Below, in pieces: positions 1 through 9,192 of a stretch of 64,000 nt of DNA. The notes below the pieces were generated by a model. That model made no database searches. It was given only the letters and a program-made list of their open reading frames with translations, and was not told where the DNA came from. Origin of the DNA: UMGS172 sp045648145 (lineage in GTDB: Bacteria > Bacillota > Clostridia > Oscillospirales > Acutalibacteraceae); NCBI GenBank assembly GCA_045648145.1, contig JAZRNK010000026.1, positions 1-64,000 of the forward strand, read 5' to 3'. Numbering within the stretch: the stretch's first letter is position 1; the number at the start of each line of letters is the position of its first letter. The position numbers and the translations under genes are program-made.

Positions 1-87
1 ATTTTTAAAGTTTCGGTTTTCAAAGCGTTGCCGTAACGCTGCATGCTTATCGCAGTTCAAAATCCCTGTCGAAGCCTTTACATCCCC
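1..87 (-). ncRNA. ssrA: tmRNA (ssrA), 5' part, cut by window edge
   Basis: Read on the minus strand from position 87, the sequence starts GGGGATGTAAAGGCTTCGAC, the hallmark 5' end of transfer-messenger RNA, whose family start is GGGG-TGT...GG-TTCGAC. It is followed by a GCGTT/AACGC stem, as expected for the first pseudoknot. The tag-reading frame, the remaining pseudoknots and the 3' tRNA-like half lie beyond the window. tmRNA rescues stalled ribosomes together with SmpB, whose gene is less than 1 kb upstream on the same strand, which supports the call. Confidence 0.85.
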
Positions 88-94
88 TTATATA

Positions 95-110
95 AACCGC
101 TATAGCGGTT
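95..110 (-). terminator. Small hairpin between esterase gene and ssrA
   Basis: AACCGC-TATA-GCGGTT is a perfect 6-bp stem just after the esterase stop codon and 8 bases before the tmRNA 5' end. The following bases on the minus strand are T/A-rich but not a clean T-run, so termination is only possible. It could equally be a processing signal for the tmRNA precursor. Confidence 0.3.
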
Positions 111-118
111 ATATTAAA

Positions 119-946
119 TTAAAAATCAAATACATATCTTAACCATTTTTGTGCCAAAGGAACCCAAGCAGAACAATGTTCAAAAGCTTTTACATTATCT
201 TTGTGTACCAAACCGTAACGGCAGGTGGTAGTACCGTGATTACCGTTAGGGAAGATATGCAGCTCATACCTGATACCTTTTTCACCTAAAGCAGTTGCGT
301 ATTTTAAACTGTTAATCGGGTTAACTGCGGTATCGTCAGAGTTTGCCCAAAGAAAAGTAGTAGGCGTAATAGAAGGGTCTACGTGCTTTTCAAGAGAAAA
401 CAATTCAACATCTTCTTCAGTTAATTCCTTATGTCCGGAAATGTTTTTGAAAGAACCCTGATGTGTTGGTGGCTCTGCGCTGATTACAGGATAGCAGAGA
501 ATTGCCGCATTAACAGGTTTTGGCTCAGGTATGTATTTCAATACATCGGGCTGGTTACGCAAAGTGCAGTAGCTTCCTGCAAGATGTCCACCTGCAGAAA
601 AGCCCATAATAGCAATTTTTTCGGTATCACAGTCATATTTTTCTGCATTGTTGTAAATATAATCCATAGCGCAGGCAACCTCAACCAAACTTTGAGGATA
701 TTTGTGAGGTAAAACTGAATAATGTAAAACAAAGCAGTTACAGCCAATACTCATAAACTCAAAAGCAACGGCTTGACCTTCACCGCGCCAGGTTATAGAA
801 TAGCCGCCGCCGGGGCAGACAAGCACAACCGGTCTTTTAGAGTCCTCACGAATTTTGTCGTGTACCATAACCTCTAAAATGGGGTCAGCACAGTTATTAT
901 CAAGAACTGGGTAAACATCATTAAGATGAATAGTTTCAAAAATCAT
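119..946 (-). CDS. Alpha/beta-hydrolase, esterase/lipase (BD-FAE type)
   Basis: 275 residues. The oxyanion-hole segment CPGGGY is at residues 44-49, the nucleophile elbow GFSAGG at 115-120 (Ser117), an Asp pair near 204-205 and the motif NGNHG with catalytic His237. This order matches small esterases of the acetyl-xylan esterase/BD-FAE group that remove acyl groups from sugars or short esters. There is no signal peptide, so it is cytoplasmic. A GAGGTGAAATT ribosome site precedes the ATG. It lies 9 bp downstream of smpB on the same strand and is probably co-transcribed. The natural substrate cannot be told from sequence. Confidence 0.8.
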   Translation of the reverse strand: MIFETIHLNDVYPVLDNNCADPILEVMVHDKIREDSKRPVVLVCPGGGYSITWRGEGQAVAFEFMSIGCNCFVLHYSVLPHKYPQSLVEVACAMDYIYNNAEKYDCDTEKIAIMGFSAGGHLAGSYCTLRNQPDVLKYIPEPKPVNAAILCYPVISAEPPTHQGSFKNISGHKELTEEDVELFSLEKHVDPSITPTTFLWANSDDTAVNPINSLKYATALGEKGIRYELHIFPNGNHGTTTCRYGLVHKDNVKAFEHCSAWVPLAQKWLRYVFDF

Positions 947-955
947 AATTTCACC

Positions 956-1420
956 TCAAATTTTATTTCTTTCCTTCATTTCGCGTTCAATAGTACGCTC
1001 GGCGCTTCTTTTAGCCATATCGGCGCGTTTGTCGTAGAGTTTTTTACCTCTACACACGCCCAACTGTACCTTAACAAGTGAGCCTTTGAAATAAATTGAC
1101 AAAGGAATTAAAGTCAAACCTTGCTGTTTGATAACACCATAAAGACGGTTGATTTCACGCTTATGTAGCAACAAACGTCTTTCTCTGGTCGGTTGGCGGT
1201 TAAAAATATTACCTTTTTCATAAGGACTTATATGCATACCTTTGACGAAAACCTCGCCTTTATCGATATCGCACCATGAGTCCTTAAGATTTGCGCCACC
1301 CTGACGGATAGATTTAACCTCAGTGCCGCAAAGTTCAATACCACACTCAAGACTTTCCTCAACGAAATAGTCGTGAAAAGCCTTTTTATTGGTTGCTATT
1401 GTTTTAGTATTTTCACCCAT
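956..1420 (-). CDS. smpB: SsrA-binding protein SmpB
   Basis: 154 residues from the ATG at 1420. SmpB folds as an OB-type barrel that binds the tRNA-like domain of tmRNA and places it in the stalled ribosome. Visible family features: N-terminal TNKKAFHDYF, the CGTEVKSIR segment, the GANLKDSW segment, and a basic tail rich in Lys/Arg that enters the mRNA channel. An upstream GTG (1429) is in frame, but it sits only two bases from the AAAGGA ribosome site, so the ATG is preferred. The ssrA gene lies two genes downstream on the same strand. Confidence 0.95.
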   Translation of the reverse strand: MGENTKTIATNKKAFHDYFVEESLECGIELCGTEVKSIRQGGANLKDSWCDIDKGEVFVKGMHISPYEKGNIFNRQPTRERRLLLHKREINRLYGVIKQQGLTLIPLSIYFKGSLVKVQLGVCRGKKLYDKRADMAKRSAERTIEREMKERNKI

Positions 1421-1471
1421 TGCGGTCACCGTCCTTTCGGTTGAACATTATAGCATAACAAACCTTAAATA

Positions 1472-1900
1472 TCAAGTGGTTAAAGGGTGTTGTTTTTTGG
1501 TTTTTCTGTCGTTTTTATACACAAAATCACGCACTAATTCGGTTAAAATCAAAATCGGCGCCGATAAAATGCACCATATTATAAAAAACAGAAAACTGAT
1601 TTGTCCTAAAAAGTTTAAATATAAGGTACTGTAATCCCAAATTTGCATATTAAGCAAAAGATTGAAAATCACACCAAAAACAAGCTCTACTGCGGTGATA
1701 AACAAACCCGATGCTATACACCTATATACAAACTTTAAAGGTTTTAGTTTTCTTTGAATAATTGATATGGCGCATATACTTATTCCGCCTGCAAGCGACA
1801 TGGTAGGGTGGGTGTAGCCGCGCCATAATAATTCTATAAGACCGTATCCAAAAGCACCAATACCGAAAAGCAAAGAATAATAGTATATATTTTTTAGCAT
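1472..1900 (-). CDS. Putative ABC-transporter permease, CmpB-type membrane protein
   Basis: 142 residues with about four hydrophobic helices. The early segment YGLIELLWRGYTHPTMSLAGG resembles the family of small membrane proteins labelled putative ABC transporter permease (PF06541, CmpB-like), in which E, W-R-G and H-P-S/T-M are typical conserved residues. No ATPase partner is adjacent and the transport role of the family is not proven. It lies 51 bp upstream of smpB on the same strand. Confidence 0.65.
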   Translation of the reverse strand: MLKNIYYYSLLFGIGAFGYGLIELLWRGYTHPTMSLAGGISICAISIIQRKLKPLKFVYRCIASGLFITAVELVFGVIFNLLLNMQIWDYSTLYLNFLGQISFLFFIIWCILSAPILILTELVRDFVYKNDRKTKKQHPLTT

Positions 1901-1951
1901 AGTTTCACCTTTAATTATATATCTTTAAGAATAATTATTACCTACAAAGCC

Positions 1952-1980
1952 TTGAAAAAATCACATAATAATGCTAAAAT
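1952..1980 (+). promoter_or_regulatory. SigA-type promoter for the recJ operon
   Basis: TTGAAA at 1952-1957 and TAAAAT at 1975-1980 with a 17-base spacer, 41 bases before the recJ start. A ribosome site GGAGGTG follows at 2010-2016. Confidence 0.6.
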
Positions 1981-2021
1981 GAAAAAATAATGGGTTTATA
2001 CTGCTTTTTGGAGGTGATGTG

Positions 2022-4040
2022 ATGAATTACAAAAGATGGATTTTCCCCGAAATAGATAAACAGTTAATAGGGGATATTGCGCTTGATTGCGAATTGGATC
2101 CGTTGCTTGTACTCATTGCATTCTCCCGCGGAATTTGCGATAGCTACGAGATTGAACAGTTTATATCAAAAGAGCCTGACTTTACCGATGCATATGCATA
2201 TTCGGGCATGAGTGAAGCTGTCGAGCGTATTAATATTGCTTTAGAGTCTAACGAAAAAATACTGATTTTCGGCGATTACGATTGTGACGGCGTTACCGCC
2301 ACTGCCCTGTTAGTTAAATATTTTAAGAGTAAAGGTGTAGACGTCAGCTACCGTTTGCCCGAGCGTGAAAGCGAGGGTTACGGCATTTCGATTGCTGCTA
2401 TAGAACAGGCCGCCGCCGACGGACAGACTCTTATTATTACTGTCGATAACGGTATTAACGCCATTGCCGAGATTGACCGCGCTAATGAGTTGGGAATTGA
2501 CGTTATTGTTACAGACCATCATATTCCGAAAGAGGTTTTACCTAACGCTGTCGCTGTTATTGACCCACATATAGACGAAGGTTATGGGGATATATTTACC
2601 GACCTTTGTGGTGTCGGTGTTGCATTTAAACTTGTGTGCGGTTTGGAAAACCGTCCCTGCGAGGAAATGATTTATGAGTTTGCTGATATTATTACTATCG
2701 GTACTATTGCCGATTCTGTACCACTTGTTTCGGAAAACAGAAGTATTGTTAATATTGGTTTAGAGCTTATTAACCGTCGCTTTAACAAAGGTATTAACGC
2801 TTTGCGTGAGGTTTCAAGCGTTAAATACGTAACATCGGGAAACATTGCGTTTTCTCTTAACCCGAGAATTAATGCTGCCGGCAGAATGGCTAATGCTGAT
2901 ATAGCCGTAAAGCTTTTACTTGCAGAAAACACAGATGATGCATTGTATTATGCCGAGCTTTTAAACCGTCTTAATGCTGAGCGTCAAACCGAAGAACAAG
3001 AAATATTTTCTTCGGCTTGTGATTTAATTGAGAGAAACGGTTATAACAATCACCGTGTTATCGTTGTTGACGGTTATAACTGGCGTTTTGGCATAATTGG
3101 TATTGTTGCATCAAAAATTGTTGAAAAGTATAGCAAGCCTTGTATTGTAATAAAAGCTGACGGCGACAATTCCAAAGGTTCGGGTAGAAGCATTGCAGGT
3201 TTTTCTTTGTTTGATGCTTTGTTAAATTGTGATGATTTACTTGTTAAATTCGGTGGTCACGAGTTAGCGGCAGGTTTAACCATAAAGGAAGATGATATTC
3301 CTGCTTTCAGGCAAAAAATCAACGAATATGCCAACAAATTGAATTTACCGATTCCTGAAATAAAGGTCGATTGTAAAATCAAACCAAGAGCATTTACTGT
3401 TGACACTGCCAAGGCATTAAAGGCCTTTGAGCCTTACGGTGTCGGTAATCCCGTGCCGCTTTTTGCCGTTATCGGCTCGCAGATAGTAGCTATTCAACCG
3501 CTTGCAGAGGGTAAACATATAAAATTGCGTTTGCGACGTGACGGCAGTGATTATTTTGCCGTTATGTTTGGCGTATCACCCGAAAACTTTGTTTTCAAGG
3601 TTGGTGATACGGTTGATGTTGCCGTAACTTTAGATGTTAATTCATATAATAATACCGAATCGGTTTCGGTTATTATTAAACACATTAGAAAAAGCGGTTT
3701 AGATGGTGTAAATATAGAAAGACAGTTGTTATTATTACAGAAAATGTATGATGACGAGTTAAAAGATAGCGAAGCGGCAGAGCTATTGCCGTCACGCGAT
3801 GATATCGCAACCGTTTTTAGAACTATTAAAGCAGGTCATTCGATTAAACCCGAAGGTTTGGAGAATATTTTATCTGACATTTTATCCTTATCAAAAATTA
3901 ATGTTTCAGTTATAGCATTGAAAGAACTGGGAATTATTTTAGAGGAAAACGGTAAATTGGTTTTATCGCAGTTTAGCGGTAAGGCGGATTTGGACAGTGC
4001 TGAAATTTTAAGAAAATTAAAATTATATATAAAGGGGTGA
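2022..4040 (+). CDS. recJ: Single-stranded-DNA-specific exonuclease RecJ
   Basis: 672 residues, a normal length. DHH-superfamily phosphoesterase motifs are clear: FGDYDCDGVT near residue 85, TVDNG near 140 and TDHH near 165. The DHHA1 glycine motif GGHELAAG follows near 415, then an OB-type domain. RecJ degrades ssDNA 5' to 3' with Mn2+ in recombination and mismatch or base-excision repair. The ATG at 2022 is preferred over an in-frame GTG three bases earlier because of its spacing to GGAGGTG. The stop overlaps the ribosome site of the next gene, so the two are translationally linked. Confidence 0.95.
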   Translation: MNYKRWIFPEIDKQLIGDIALDCELDPLLVLIAFSRGICDSYEIEQFISKEPDFTDAYAYSGMSEAVERINIALESNEKILIFGDYDCDGVTATALLVKYFKSKGVDVSYRLPERESEGYGISIAAIEQAAADGQTLIITVDNGINAIAEIDRANELGIDVIVTDHHIPKEVLPNAVAVIDPHIDEGYGDIFTDLCGVGVAFKLVCGLENRPCEEMIYEFADIITIGTIADSVPLVSENRSIVNIGLELINRRFNKGINALREVSSVKYVTSGNIAFSLNPRINAAGRMANADIAVKLLLAENTDDALYYAELLNRLNAERQTEEQEIFSSACDLIERNGYNNHRVIVVDGYNWRFGIIGIVASKIVEKYSKPCIVIKADGDNSKGSGRSIAGFSLFDALLNCDDLLVKFGGHELAAGLTIKEDDIPAFRQKINEYANKLNLPIPEIKVDCKIKPRAFTVDTAKALKAFEPYGVGNPVPLFAVIGSQIVAIQPLAEGKHIKLRLRRDGSDYFAVMFGVSPENFVFKVGDTVDVAVTLDVNSYNNTESVSVIIKHIRKSGLDGVNIERQLLLLQKMYDDELKDSEAAELLPSRDDIATVFRTIKAGHSIKPEGLENILSDILSLSKINVSVIALKELGIILEENGKLVLSQFSGKADLDSAEILRKLKLYIKG

Positions 4041-4045
4041 TTACC

Positions 4046-6235
4046 GTGGATTATACCGCTAATAATTTACAAACCATTATGTCTGCGCTCGATTCTCAAC
4101 CGAGTGCTGAAACTTATGACCGTGAGCTTATTACCAAAGCATATAATAAATGTGTTAGCGCCCACGGTGATCAAAAACGTGCTTCGGGTGAACCGTTTTA
4201 TATGCATCCGATTGCTGTTGCTGTAATTCTTGTTTCTTTAGGTATGGATAGCGAGTGTATTTCGGCTGCACTTTTACACGATGTTGTTGAGGATACCGAA
4301 GCTACTTACGATGATATTAAGGCGGAATTTGGCCAAAGTATTGCCGATTTGGTAGACGGTGTTACAAAGCTTGGCAGAATACCTTTGGAATCTCGTGAAA
4401 GCGCACAGGCAGAAAATATCAGAAAGATGTTTATTGCTATGTCGCACGATATAAGAGTTATAATCATTAAGCTTGCTGACCGTTTGCATAATATGCGTAC
4501 TATTAACGCGTTGCCGCCTCAAAAGCAAAGGGATAAATCTTTGGAAACACTTGAGGTATTTGCTCCGATTGCTCACCGTTTAGGTATACGAGCCGTTAAA
4601 GAAGAGCTTGAGGATTTGGCAATTATGCATCTTGATTCGGTTGCATACCACGAAATCGAGAAGCTTTTGGCAGTACGCAAGACATACAGAGAAAAATTTT
4701 TAGCCGAAACCAAAGAGAAAATCAAGGCTCGCGTTGAAGAACTTGTTCCCGGTATTACTATCGAGGGCCGTGTGAAATCAATTCACGGTATATACAGAAA
4801 AATGTATATGCAAGGCAAGTCTTTTGAAGAAATATATGACATTTATGCCGTCAGAGTTATAACAGATACTGTTGCAAACTGCTATAACATACTTGGTGTT
4901 GTTCATGATATGTTCAGACCTATTCCCGGTCGTTTTAAGGACTATATTTCCACACCAAAGCCTAACCTTTATCAGTCACTTCACACTACCGTTATCGGTC
5001 GCGAGGGTATCCCGTTTGAAATTCAGATAAGAACAACTGAAATGCATCACACTGCTGAATACGGTATTGCTGCGCACTGGAAATATAAAGACGGTGTGAC
5101 CAAAACTAACAGTAAGTTTGAAGAACGTCTTAATTGGATAAGACAAATTCTTGACAATCAGCGTGAAGCAGACGATGCAGAAGAGATTATTCAGTCGATT
5201 AAAACCGACCTTTCACAAGAGGATGTTTTTGCTGTTACCCCTAAAGGCGATGTTATTAACCTACCTGTTGGCTCGACTGTTATTGACTTTGCTTTTGCTA
5301 TACATTCTGCCGTTGGTACCAAAATGGTGGGTGCAAAGGTAGACGGACGTATTGTGCCCATAACACACGAGGTTAAGACGGGTGAGCTTATAGAAATTAT
5401 CACCTCTAACCAAGTGGGCCATGGTCCAAGCCGTGATTGGCTTAACATTGTTAAAACCAATCAGGCAAAAACCAAAATACGTTCTTGGTTTAAAAAGGAG
5501 AAGCGTCCTGAAAATATTGCGACAGGTAAAACCGAAATTGAGCGAGAATTTGCCCGTAACAGCATTAAGCTTAGTGAGGAGAATTATGACAAGTTCTTGA
5601 ACGAAATCGCCACAAAGCTAAAATGTGCCAACGTAGAGGAGTTTTACGCCGCTATTGGCTACGGTGGTATTTTGCTATCAAAGGTTATGCCACGTATCAA
5701 GGATACTTATGCTAAATACGTCAAGAGCGAAAAACCGATAGAAATTACCGATATTATTAAAAATAAAACTGCCAAATCGTCTGAGGGTGTTATCGTCGAG
5801 GGTATTGATAACTGTCTTATTAAGCTCTCACGTTGTTGCGCGCCTATTCCGGGTGACGATATTATCGGTTATATTACCCGTGGTCATGGTGTTTCGGTTC
5901 ATAAAAGAGATTGCTGTAACGTACCTGCAGTTATTGAGAAATGTAATGAACCTGGTAGATGGATACCTGCAAAATGGGCAGTAAGTTTCACCGAACGCTT
6001 TGATTCGACCATCAATATATCAAGTATTAACCGTGACGGCTTACTTGCAGAGCTTACTATTTTGCTTTCCAATTTACACGTTGCGGTCCACGCTGTCAGC
6101 GCTAAAGAGCTTAAAGACGGTAATTGCAGTATTATTATCACTATAAGCGTTGAAAGCAGAGAGCATCTTGATAACGTTATTTCAAGAATAATGAAGCTGC
6201 AGGGCGTCTTTAGTGTAGAAAGAACATCAATGTAA
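4046..6235 (+). CDS. relA: Bifunctional (p)ppGpp synthetase/hydrolase RelA/SpoT
   Basis: About 729 residues from the GTG at 4046. An earlier in-frame GTG at 4037 lies inside the AAAGGGG ribosome site and is unlikely. Order of domains: HD hydrolase (HPIAVAV near 55, LLHDVVEDT near 80), synthetase domain (GRFKDYISTPKPNLYQSLHT), TGS domain (VTPKGDVINLP), a His/Cys-containing helical region (LSRCCAPIPGDDI) and a C-terminal ACT domain. It makes and degrades the stringent-response alarmone, sensing starved ribosomes. The recJ-rel-dtd order is common in Firmicutes. Confidence 0.95.
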   Translation: MDYTANNLQTIMSALDSQPSAETYDRELITKAYNKCVSAHGDQKRASGEPFYMHPIAVAVILVSLGMDSECISAALLHDVVEDTEATYDDIKAEFGQSIADLVDGVTKLGRIPLESRESAQAENIRKMFIAMSHDIRVIIIKLADRLHNMRTINALPPQKQRDKSLETLEVFAPIAHRLGIRAVKEELEDLAIMHLDSVAYHEIEKLLAVRKTYREKFLAETKEKIKARVEELVPGITIEGRVKSIHGIYRKMYMQGKSFEEIYDIYAVRVITDTVANCYNILGVVHDMFRPIPGRFKDYISTPKPNLYQSLHTTVIGREGIPFEIQIRTTEMHHTAEYGIAAHWKYKDGVTKTNSKFEERLNWIRQILDNQREADDAEEIIQSIKTDLSQEDVFAVTPKGDVINLPVGSTVIDFAFAIHSAVGTKMVGAKVDGRIVPITHEVKTGELIEIITSNQVGHGPSRDWLNIVKTNQAKTKIRSWFKKEKRPENIATGKTEIEREFARNSIKLSEENYDKFLNEIATKLKCANVEEFYAAIGYGGILLSKVMPRIKDTYAKYVKSEKPIEITDIIKNKTAKSSEGVIVEGIDNCLIKLSRCCAPIPGDDIIGYITRGHGVSVHKRDCCNVPAVIEKCNEPGRWIPAKWAVSFTERFDSTINISSINRDGLLAELTILLSNLHVAVHAVSAKELKDGNCSIIITISVESREHLDNVISRIMKLQGVFSVERTSM

Positions 6236-6248
6236 AGGATGTATAAAT

Positions 6249-6710
6249 TTGAAAGCTGTTGTACAGATTGTTGATTTTGCTTCGGTTTCGGTCGATAATA
6301 CTTGTGTCGGCAAGGGTGAAAACGGTTTACTTGTTTTACTTGGCGTTCACGAAAACGATACTGTAAGTGAAGCTGAACTTTTAGCAAAAAAGGTGGCAAA
6401 TTTACGCGTTTTTTGTGATGAAAACGATAAAATGAACCTCTCTGTTTTAGATATTGGTGGCAGTGTTTTAACCGTTTCTAATTTCACATTGTGCGCTGAT
6501 ACAAATAAGGGTAACCGTCCTTCTTATATAAACGCTAAAAATCCTGCCGAAGCTAACGAGCTATATCTTTATTTTGTTGAGTGTCTTAAATCTAACGGTG
6601 TTACAGATGCACAGCATGGCGAGTTTGGCGCCGATATGAAAATCAATACTTTACTTTCAGGTCCCGTAACCATTTTACTTGATACTGATACTTGGAGTAA
6701 GAAAAAATGA
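6249..6710 (+). CDS. dtd: D-aminoacyl-tRNA deacylase
   Basis: 153 residues starting at a TTG. DTD removes D-amino acids mischarged on tRNA, using the main chain of the Ser-Gln-Phe-Thr-Leu and Gly-cisPro motifs. Here the first motif reads SNFTL, with Asn replacing the usual Gln, and the C-terminal motif reads SGPVT rather than NDGPVT. The Gly-Pro pair that fixes D-chirality is kept. The N-terminus (MKAVVQIVDFASV) also matches the family. The gene overlaps the next by 4 bases. It is probably active, but the Gln-to-Asn change is worth noting. Confidence 0.9.
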   Translation: MKAVVQIVDFASVSVDNTCVGKGENGLLVLLGVHENDTVSEAELLAKKVANLRVFCDENDKMNLSVLDIGGSVLTVSNFTLCADTNKGNRPSYINAKNPAEANELYLYFVECLKSNGVTDAQHGEFGADMKINTLLSGPVTILLDTDTWSKKK

Positions 6711-7330
6711 ACATAAAAACTATAGTATGCGGTATGTTAGAGGCTAATTGTTACATTGTCGAAAGCAACGACGTATCTGTTATTATTGACCCTGGGTTTT
6801 TAGATAGTAAACTTTTAGCATATGCAAAAGAAAATGCAGAAAAAATCAAATATATTTTCTTAACACACCGACATTTTGACCACGTAAATGCGGCGGTAAA
6901 TTTAAGAAAAATTACCGATGCTAAAATTGTAGTTCACAAGCTTGACGAGTGTGGGCTTTATAGTGATGAAAAAAGTCTTACTGCTATGTGTGGATATGTC
7001 TATGGCACTGCCGAAGAAGATGCAAGGGCAGATGTTTTAGTTGCGGACGGCGACGAAATAACCGTCGGTGATTTAGTGTTTAAAGTTAAAGAAACCCCCG
7101 GACATTCACCGGGTAGTGTTACTTATCATATCGACAAAACTATATTTTGCGGCGATGTACTTTTTAAAGGCTCAATAGGCAGAACTGATTTCCCTGAAGG
7201 AAACGTTGTTGATATGAGGGAATCTTTAAAAGCCTTATCCGCTTTACCTGATGATACAGTTGTTTACTCCGGTCACGGACCGAGCACTACTATTGGGTAT
7301 GAAAAAATGACTAATTATTATATGTTTTAA
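6707..7330 (+). CDS. Metallo-beta-lactamase-fold hydrolase (glyoxalase II-like)
   Basis: 207 residues. Metal ligands appear in LTHRHFDHVNAA near residue 52, TPGHSPGSVTYH near 128, FCGDVLF near 148 and the final SGHGP near 193. This is the short YcbL/GloB-like group of cytoplasmic hydrolases, usually thiolesterases. ATG overlaps the dtd stop, and hemZ follows after 8 bases, so it is part of the recJ-rel-dtd operon. The substrate is not predictable. Confidence 0.85.
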   Translation: MNIKTIVCGMLEANCYIVESNDVSVIIDPGFLDSKLLAYAKENAEKIKYIFLTHRHFDHVNAAVNLRKITDAKIVVHKLDECGLYSDEKSLTAMCGYVYGTAEEDARADVLVADGDEITVGDLVFKVKETPGHSPGSVTYHIDKTIFCGDVLFKGSIGRTDFPEGNVVDMRESLKALSALPDDTVVYSGHGPSTTIGYEKMTNYYMF

Positions 7331-7338
7331 GGATTTTT

Positions 7339-8817
7339 ATGTATTTTTATTTAAATGATGAGCGTTATAAATACGAACTTGAAAAGTTAACACGTATATT
7401 CTTACCATTTGAAAAATTTCAGTTTGTTCAAAATAAGGATGCTTTTTCAAATAATGACGAGTTTGTTTTTATTGAAACAACCGAAAATAATAATAAGCTT
7501 CAGCTTTTTACAAGAGTAAAATTCGAACGCTATGATGTAGCTAAAACAAAAAGTTTAGATGTTACTAATTTAAGTTTTACTGAAACTGAGCGAGAACTGG
7601 CACTTCTGTTGTTTGATTGTTTTGTAGAGATTACAGGTTATACTCCGCCTTGGGGTATTTTAACAGGTGTTCGTCCTGCAAAGCTTATTGGTCGTTTAAT
7701 TTCATCTTACGGTGAAGAAGATGCGCTTAATTACTTTAAAAATAAGCTTTTAGTTAACGCAAAAAAGACCGACCTTTGTCTTGAGTGTTCAAAAAGCGAG
7801 CAAAAAATCGTTTCAAAATCAACCCACGACTCATTTAGTCTATATATATCAATTCCGTTTTGCCCAAGTCGTTGTAATTACTGCTCGTTTGTATCTCATT
7901 CGGTCGAACAGGCAAAAAAGCTAATACCTACATACGTTGAACTGCTTTGTCAGGAGATAGCGGAAGCTGCAAAGATTGCTAATGAGCTTAATTTAAAGCT
8001 AAAAACTGTTTATATGGGCGGAGGTACGCCGACAACTCTTTCAGCAGAACAGTTGACACAGGTTTTAAACACTGTGAACAATAGCTTTGATATGTCATTA
8101 GTTGAAGAGTTCACCGTCGAGGCAGGCAGACCTGATACAGTTACCGAAGATAAACTTTTAAGTATAAAAAACGGCGGTGCTACACGTATCAGTATTAATC
8201 CTCAAACTATGAATGATGAGGTATTGAAAAAAATCGGCAGAAGACACACCGTCAGCGATATGATTAATGCTTTTAATCTTGCAAGAAAATGCGGATTTGA
8301 TAATATTAACACCGATTTAATTGCAGGATTAGACGGTGATACTTTTGAAAGCTTTAAAGCTTCGGTTGATGAATTGATTAAGCTTTCGCCCGAAAACGTT
8401 ACCGTTCATTCGCTTTCTATGAAAAGAGCTTCAAATCTTAATAAATGTGACGTAGTTTTCGATGCTAAACAGGGGACAGAGGCCGAAAAAATGGTCGATT
8501 ATGCTTACTATGCTCTTTCAACGAATGGAATCAAGCCGTATTATATGTACCGCCAAAGTAAAACCGTGGGCAATTTAGAAAACGTCGGTTATTCAAAGTT
8601 GGGGTATGAAGGCTTGTATAACGTCTATATTATGGATGAAACACATACAATTTTAGCTTGCGGTGCATCGGCTGTTACTAAATTAAGGCAACCGGGCGGC
8701 AATATGATTGAACGCATTTTTAATTATAAATATCCGTATGAATATATTAATGACTTTGCTACTATATTGAACAGAAAGCAGGGAATTTATGAGTTTTATT
8801 CTAAGTACGGTAAATAA
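7339..8817 (+). CDS. hemZ: Radical SAM coproporphyrinogen dehydrogenase HemZ
   Basis: 492 residues. An N-terminal HemZ-specific region of about 150 residues is followed by the radical-SAM cluster motif CPSRCNYC near 174-181 (CxxxCxYC), then VYMGGGTPTTL and the NTDLIAGLDGD segment typical of the HemN/HemZ oxygen-independent family. The protein may act in haem or sirohaem-type tetrapyrrole synthesis, although many HemN-like proteins are haem chaperones or other radical SAM enzymes. The gene order dtd, metallo-hydrolase, hemZ is characteristic of Clostridia. Confidence 0.85.
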   Translation: MYFYLNDERYKYELEKLTRIFLPFEKFQFVQNKDAFSNNDEFVFIETTENNNKLQLFTRVKFERYDVAKTKSLDVTNLSFTETERELALLLFDCFVEITGYTPPWGILTGVRPAKLIGRLISSYGEEDALNYFKNKLLVNAKKTDLCLECSKSEQKIVSKSTHDSFSLYISIPFCPSRCNYCSFVSHSVEQAKKLIPTYVELLCQEIAEAAKIANELNLKLKTVYMGGGTPTTLSAEQLTQVLNTVNNSFDMSLVEEFTVEAGRPDTVTEDKLLSIKNGGATRISINPQTMNDEVLKKIGRRHTVSDMINAFNLARKCGFDNINTDLIAGLDGDTFESFKASVDELIKLSPENVTVHSLSMKRASNLNKCDVVFDAKQGTEAEKMVDYAYYALSTNGIKPYYMYRQSKTVGNLENVGYSKLGYEGLYNVYIMDETHTILACGASAVTKLRQPGGNMIERIFNYKYPYEYINDFATILNRKQGIYEFYSKYGK

Positions 8818-8853
8818 TTTGTTAAATATTTTTATATGAAAGGATAGTTGGTT

Positions 8854-9183
8854 ATGGAATTTTTAAACAAGGCAAAAGAAGCAATTGAAAAGGTGGAAAT
8901 TAAAACTGAGGAATTTATCTATGACAGAAAATGTAATCTTCAGTTGGCACGTCTTTGCTCTGACCTTAAAAAGCAATACGAAAAATTAGGCAGACTGTCT
9001 TATAGAAAAATTAAAGGCTACAAAATAGACGGTAACGAGTTTGACACAACGGTTGAAAATATTGAGCTTTTAAAGACGGAAATTCAGTGCCTTAGAGATG
9101 GAAAATGTTCATCTGCTGAGTTTGAGAGCATTGTTTTTGAAGACGGCGAGCCCGTAAACGAGCAAACAACTGATAACGAATAA
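8854..9183 (+). CDS. Conserved small protein of unknown function
   Basis: 109 residues from the ATG at 8854, with AAAGGATAG just upstream. It is a charged, mostly helical protein (FLNKAKEAIEKVEIKTEEF at the N-terminus, then DLKKQYEKLGRLSYRK) with no membrane segment. There are two cysteines near the start of the helical part and one in LRDGKCSS. The glycine-rich YEKLGRLSYRKIKG segment recalls small zinc-ribbon partner proteins, but no ribbon is visible. It lies between hemZ and a nucleosidase. No function is assigned. Confidence 0.6.
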   Translation: MEFLNKAKEAIEKVEIKTEEFIYDRKCNLQLARLCSDLKKQYEKLGRLSYRKIKGYKIDGNEFDTTVENIELLKTEIQCLRDGKCSSAEFESIVFEDGEPVNEQTTDNE

Positions 9184-9192
9184 TTTTAAACG

